From contig JAAFJY010000011.1 of NCBI GenBank assembly GCA_013299105.1, forward strand, positions 62,001-126,000: DNA of 64,000 nt. Reading direction: 5' to 3'. Below the pieces are notes generated by a model. The model had not been told where the DNA came from and made no database searches. It was given only the letters and a program-made list of their open reading frames with translations. Below, piece by piece: positions 61,896 to 64,000 of the stretch. This stretch comes from Chitinophagales bacterium (GTDB lineage: Bacteria; Bacteroidota; Bacteroidia; Chitinophagales; Saprospiraceae). How positions within the stretch are numbered: position 1 is the stretch's first letter; each line of letters opens with the position of its first letter. The position numbers and the translations under genes were made by a program.

Positions 61896-62759
61896 ATGGA
61901 TCGCAGACAAATGTTGAAACAATCCGCCTTTCTGACGGCGGGTGCAGCCTTGCCGTGGCCAGAATGGACGCAAGAACTGCCCAAAATACGCTTCAAAATC
62001 GGAGCATGTGACTGGTCGATTGGCAAAACTGCCAATGTCACCTGTTTTGAACTGGCCAAAAAAATTGGATTGGATGGCCTGCAAATCAGCCTAGGTACGG
62101 TCAAAGACAATTTTCATTTGCGCCAAAAAGAAGTGCAAAGGGCTTTTAAAAAAGCCTCGAAACAGCATGGTGTAAAAATCTCCAGCCTGGCCATCGGCGA
62201 ACTCAACAATTACCCCTACAAGTCGGACCCTCAAACCGAAGCCTGGGTGGCCGATAGCATCCCCACAGCCAAAGCAATGGGCGTAAGTGTGGTTTTGCTC
62301 GCTTTTTTTGCCAAAAACGACCTGCGCAATGACGACGCAGGCAAAGCCGAAGTGGTGCGTCGCCTCAAAAAAGTAGCCCCTGCTGCCGAAAAAGCCGGGG
62401 TGATCCTGGGCATCGAATCTTACCTCAGCGCCGAAGAGCACCTTGACATCATGCAAAAAGTGGGCTCTCCTGCCATCAAGGTCTACTACGATTTCCGCAA
62501 TGCCACCGATGCCGGGAATGATATTTACCACGAAATGAAACTGCTGGGCAAAGACAACATCTGCGAATTGCACATGAAGGAAAACGGCATCCTACTGGGC
62601 AAAGGCAGCATCGACTGGCCTAAAGTACGTCGATCCCTTGACGAAATCGGCTACCTGGGCGATGGCTGGATGCAAATCGAATGGGCCATGCCCAAAGATG
62701 CCGATGTCGTGGAAGCCTATCAACACAACTTGAAATACCTGCGCGAAATTTTCGCTTAA
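61896..62759 (+). CDS. Sugar phosphate isomerase/epimerase-like TIM-barrel protein, exported
   Basis: A 287-residue AP-endonuclease-2-like TIM barrel. The N-terminus MDRRQMLKQSAFLTAGAALP is a Tat-like signal (RRQML), so the enzyme is probably periplasmic. Barrel strands with the usual acidic metal ligands are visible: ILGIESYLSAEEHL (Glu), KVYYDFRNATDAGND (Asp), CELHMKENG (His), and the last MQIEWAMPKD (Glu). Such proteins isomerise or epimerise sugars or 3-keto derivatives. It precedes the PVC-type protein by 20 bases, so the two form an operon for sugar or polysaccharide oxidation. Confidence 0.88.
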   Translation: MDRRQMLKQSAFLTAGAALPWPEWTQELPKIRFKIGACDWSIGKTANVTCFELAKKIGLDGLQISLGTVKDNFHLRQKEVQRAFKKASKQHGVKISSLAIGELNNYPYKSDPQTEAWVADSIPTAKAMGVSVVLLAFFAKNDLRNDDAGKAEVVRRLKKVAPAAEKAGVILGIESYLSAEEHLDIMQKVGSPAIKVYYDFRNATDAGNDIYHEMKLLGKDNICELHMKENGILLGKGSIDWPKVRRSLDEIGYLGDGWMQIEWAMPKDADVVEAYQHNLKYLREIFA

Positions 62760-62779
62760 AACAGTCCCAAAACGCAATC

Positions 62780-64000
62780 ATGAAAACCTACTTTTTCCCA
62801 AGCTTTATACTGTTCAGCCTCTTTTTTGCGCTGGAATGGCCCTGGACCAAACCCAATGCCAATCTTCCACTTATCCTTCCCCATGACTTGGAAGCCACCC
62901 TCTGGGCCGAAAGCCCTATGCTTTACAACCCTACCAATATCGACTTCGATGTACGGGGCCGCATGTGGGTGACCGAAGCGGTGAATTACCGCAACTTCAA
63001 CAACGATTCGACCAAAATGTATCACCACAGCAAAGGCGACCGCGTGGTAATTTTGGAAGATACCGACCAAGACGGAAAAGCTGATAAATCCACTGTTTTT
63101 GTGGAAGACAAAGACCTGGTCGCCCCTTTGGGCATAGCGGTGATTGGCAACAAAGTAGTCGTTTCTTGCGCCCCGAACCTGATCGTTTACACCGATGAAA
63201 ACGGCGACGACAAGCCCGACAAAAAAGAAATCCTATTGACTGGATTTGGAGGCTTGGACCACGACCACTCGCTGCACAGCGTGATCGTAGGCCCCGACGG
63301 CAAATGGTATTTTAACGTAGGCAATGCTGGGCCGCACGAGGTGAAAGACCAAGCAGGATGGACCCTGCGCTCAGGAAGCCTCTACACGGGTGGTTCCCCT
63401 TACAATGAAAAGAACAGCGGCAATCGGGTCAGCGACGACGGCAAAATTTGGGTGGGCGGCCTGGCTTTGCGCATCAATCCCGATGGCACTGGTCTCAAGG
63501 TTTTGGGGCATGGTTTCCGCAATTCCTACGAATATTACATCGACTCTTATGGCGATATGTGGCAAAACGACAACGACGACCAGGTGGTCACTTGCCGCAA
63601 TACCTGGCTGATGGAAGGAGGCAATGCGGGCTATTTCAGCGCCGACGGCACTCGCTATTGGCAGGCCGACCAGCGTCCCGGCCAGGATATGTTCACCGCC
63701 CATTGGCACCAGGAAGACCCCGGTGTGATGCCCGCAGGCGACAACTATGGAGCTGGATCGCCAACCGGAATCGTGGTCAACGAAGGCGATGGCTTGGGTG
63801 AAAAATACCGGGGCATGTTGCTCAGTGCTTGTGCAGGTCGCAACGTGATTTTTGGCTACTTGCCGGGCCGCAAAGGCTCTGGTTTTGAGTTACAGGGAAA
63901 ACGCCAACGTATGCTTTCCTCCGTCAACGAAGACGAGGCTGGCTATGTGTGGAACGACGAAAACCACAAAAAAAACGAAGCCAAGTGGTTTCGCCCTTCA
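62780..64000 (+). CDS. PVC-type dehydrogenase-like protein, N-terminal part (truncated)
   Basis: The first 407 residues of a large exported protein that continues beyond the window. A signal peptide (MKTYFFPSFILFSLFFAL) is followed by the beta-propeller of the membrane-bound dehydrogenase group (TIGR02604 type): LPHDLEATLWAESPMLYNPT, then IDFDVRGRMWVTEAVNYR, DHDHSLHSVIVGPDGKWYF, and GLALRINPDGTGLKVLGHG. Members usually carry a HEAT-like middle and a C-terminal CxxCH cytochrome domain, which cannot be checked here. They are common in Planctomycetes and in Saprospiria-like Bacteroidota, and are thought to oxidise sugars or related alcohols in the periplasm. It is coupled to the sugar isomerase gene upstream. 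Confidence 0.88.
   Translation, partial: MKTYFFPSFILFSLFFALEWPWTKPNANLPLILPHDLEATLWAESPMLYNPTNIDFDVRGRMWVTEAVNYRNFNNDSTKMYHHSKGDRVVILEDTDQDGKADKSTVFVEDKDLVAPLGIAVIGNKVVVSCAPNLIVYTDENGDDKPDKKEILLTGFGGLDHDHSLHSVIVGPDGKWYFNVGNAGPHEVKDQAGWTLRSGSLYTGGSPYNEKNSGNRVSDDGKIWVGGLALRINPDGTGLKVLGHGFRNSYEYYIDSYGDMWQNDNDDQVVTCRNTWLMEGGNAGYFSADGTRYWQADQRPGQDMFTAHWHQEDPGVMPAGDNYGAGSPTGIVVNEGDGLGEKYRGMLLSACAGRNVIFGYLPGRKGSGFELQGKRQRMLSSVNEDEAGYVWNDENHKKNEAKWFRPS

Overview
The window reads as a chromosomal segment of a member of the Bacteroidota. Evidence seen directly: two TonB-dependent receptors, a large secreted protein with a C-terminal type IX secretion sorting domain, a PorT-type beta-barrel, many lipoproteins with SPII signals, promoters of the form TTG-N18/19-TAnnTTTG, and almost no Shine-Dalgarno sequences. 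The gene mix (kynureninase, PVC-type dehydrogenase-like protein, DUF1080 hydrolase, sortilin/BNR proteins) makes a Saprospiria or Haliscomenobacter-like organism my best guess; that placement is inference. There is no prophage, CRISPR array, rRNA or tRNA that I can support.

Layout. 0-3.2 kb: the 3' part of a TonB receptor followed by two related lipoproteins. 3.5-9 kb: a T9SS-secreted BNR protein, a DUF1080 protein and a MobB-like/MobA fusion, separated by copies of a modular intergenic repeat. 9-18 kb: kynureninase with a DNA-alkyl repair protein, two small membrane proteins, a frameshifted thioredoxin-like gene, a 1083-residue sortilin-like protein and an M42 peptidase. 18-29 kb: envelope functions (flippase, LptB, beta-barrel protein, VanX-like dipeptidase, two glycosyltransferases), ferritin, an AlkZ-like glycosylase and DUF2200. 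29-41 kb: a lytic transglycosylase, MoaD, a flavoprotein reductase, an AstE/AspA-type deacylase, rnpA, a hydroxyacid dehydrogenase, ComF and two coupled glycosyltransferases. 41-49.6 kb: a thioredoxin/MsrA-like fusion, KatG, a three-gene operon (Cys/His small protein, TonB receptor, DJ-1 lipoprotein), and an ECF sigma factor with a small membrane protein. 49.7-64 kb: a trypsin-like protease, a Lys/Ala-rich basic protein, a dicarboxylate symporter, TatD, DnaN, a cytochrome-like lipoprotein, an orphan GroEL with a His tail, a Crp-type regulator with a perfect palindrome beside it, DUF1232, two unknown genes, and a sugar isomerase next to a truncated PVC-type protein.

The most striking non-coding signal is a set of three intergenic repeat families. 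Family A is a long hairpin of about 135 bp (4 copies, one internally deleted). Family B is a modular element of about 110-300 bp (6 copies) ending in small triloop hairpins. Family C is a TTGA-rich array or hairpin (7 sites). All the A and C copies, and several B copies, touch or nearly touch a stop codon, and some supply the stop. Paired changes in the arms of A and B suggest that structure is maintained. The most interesting gene cluster is the operon at 44.7-48.4 kb, which pairs outer-membrane import with a surface- or periplasm-anchored DJ-1/PfpI enzyme and a putative metal-binding small protein.
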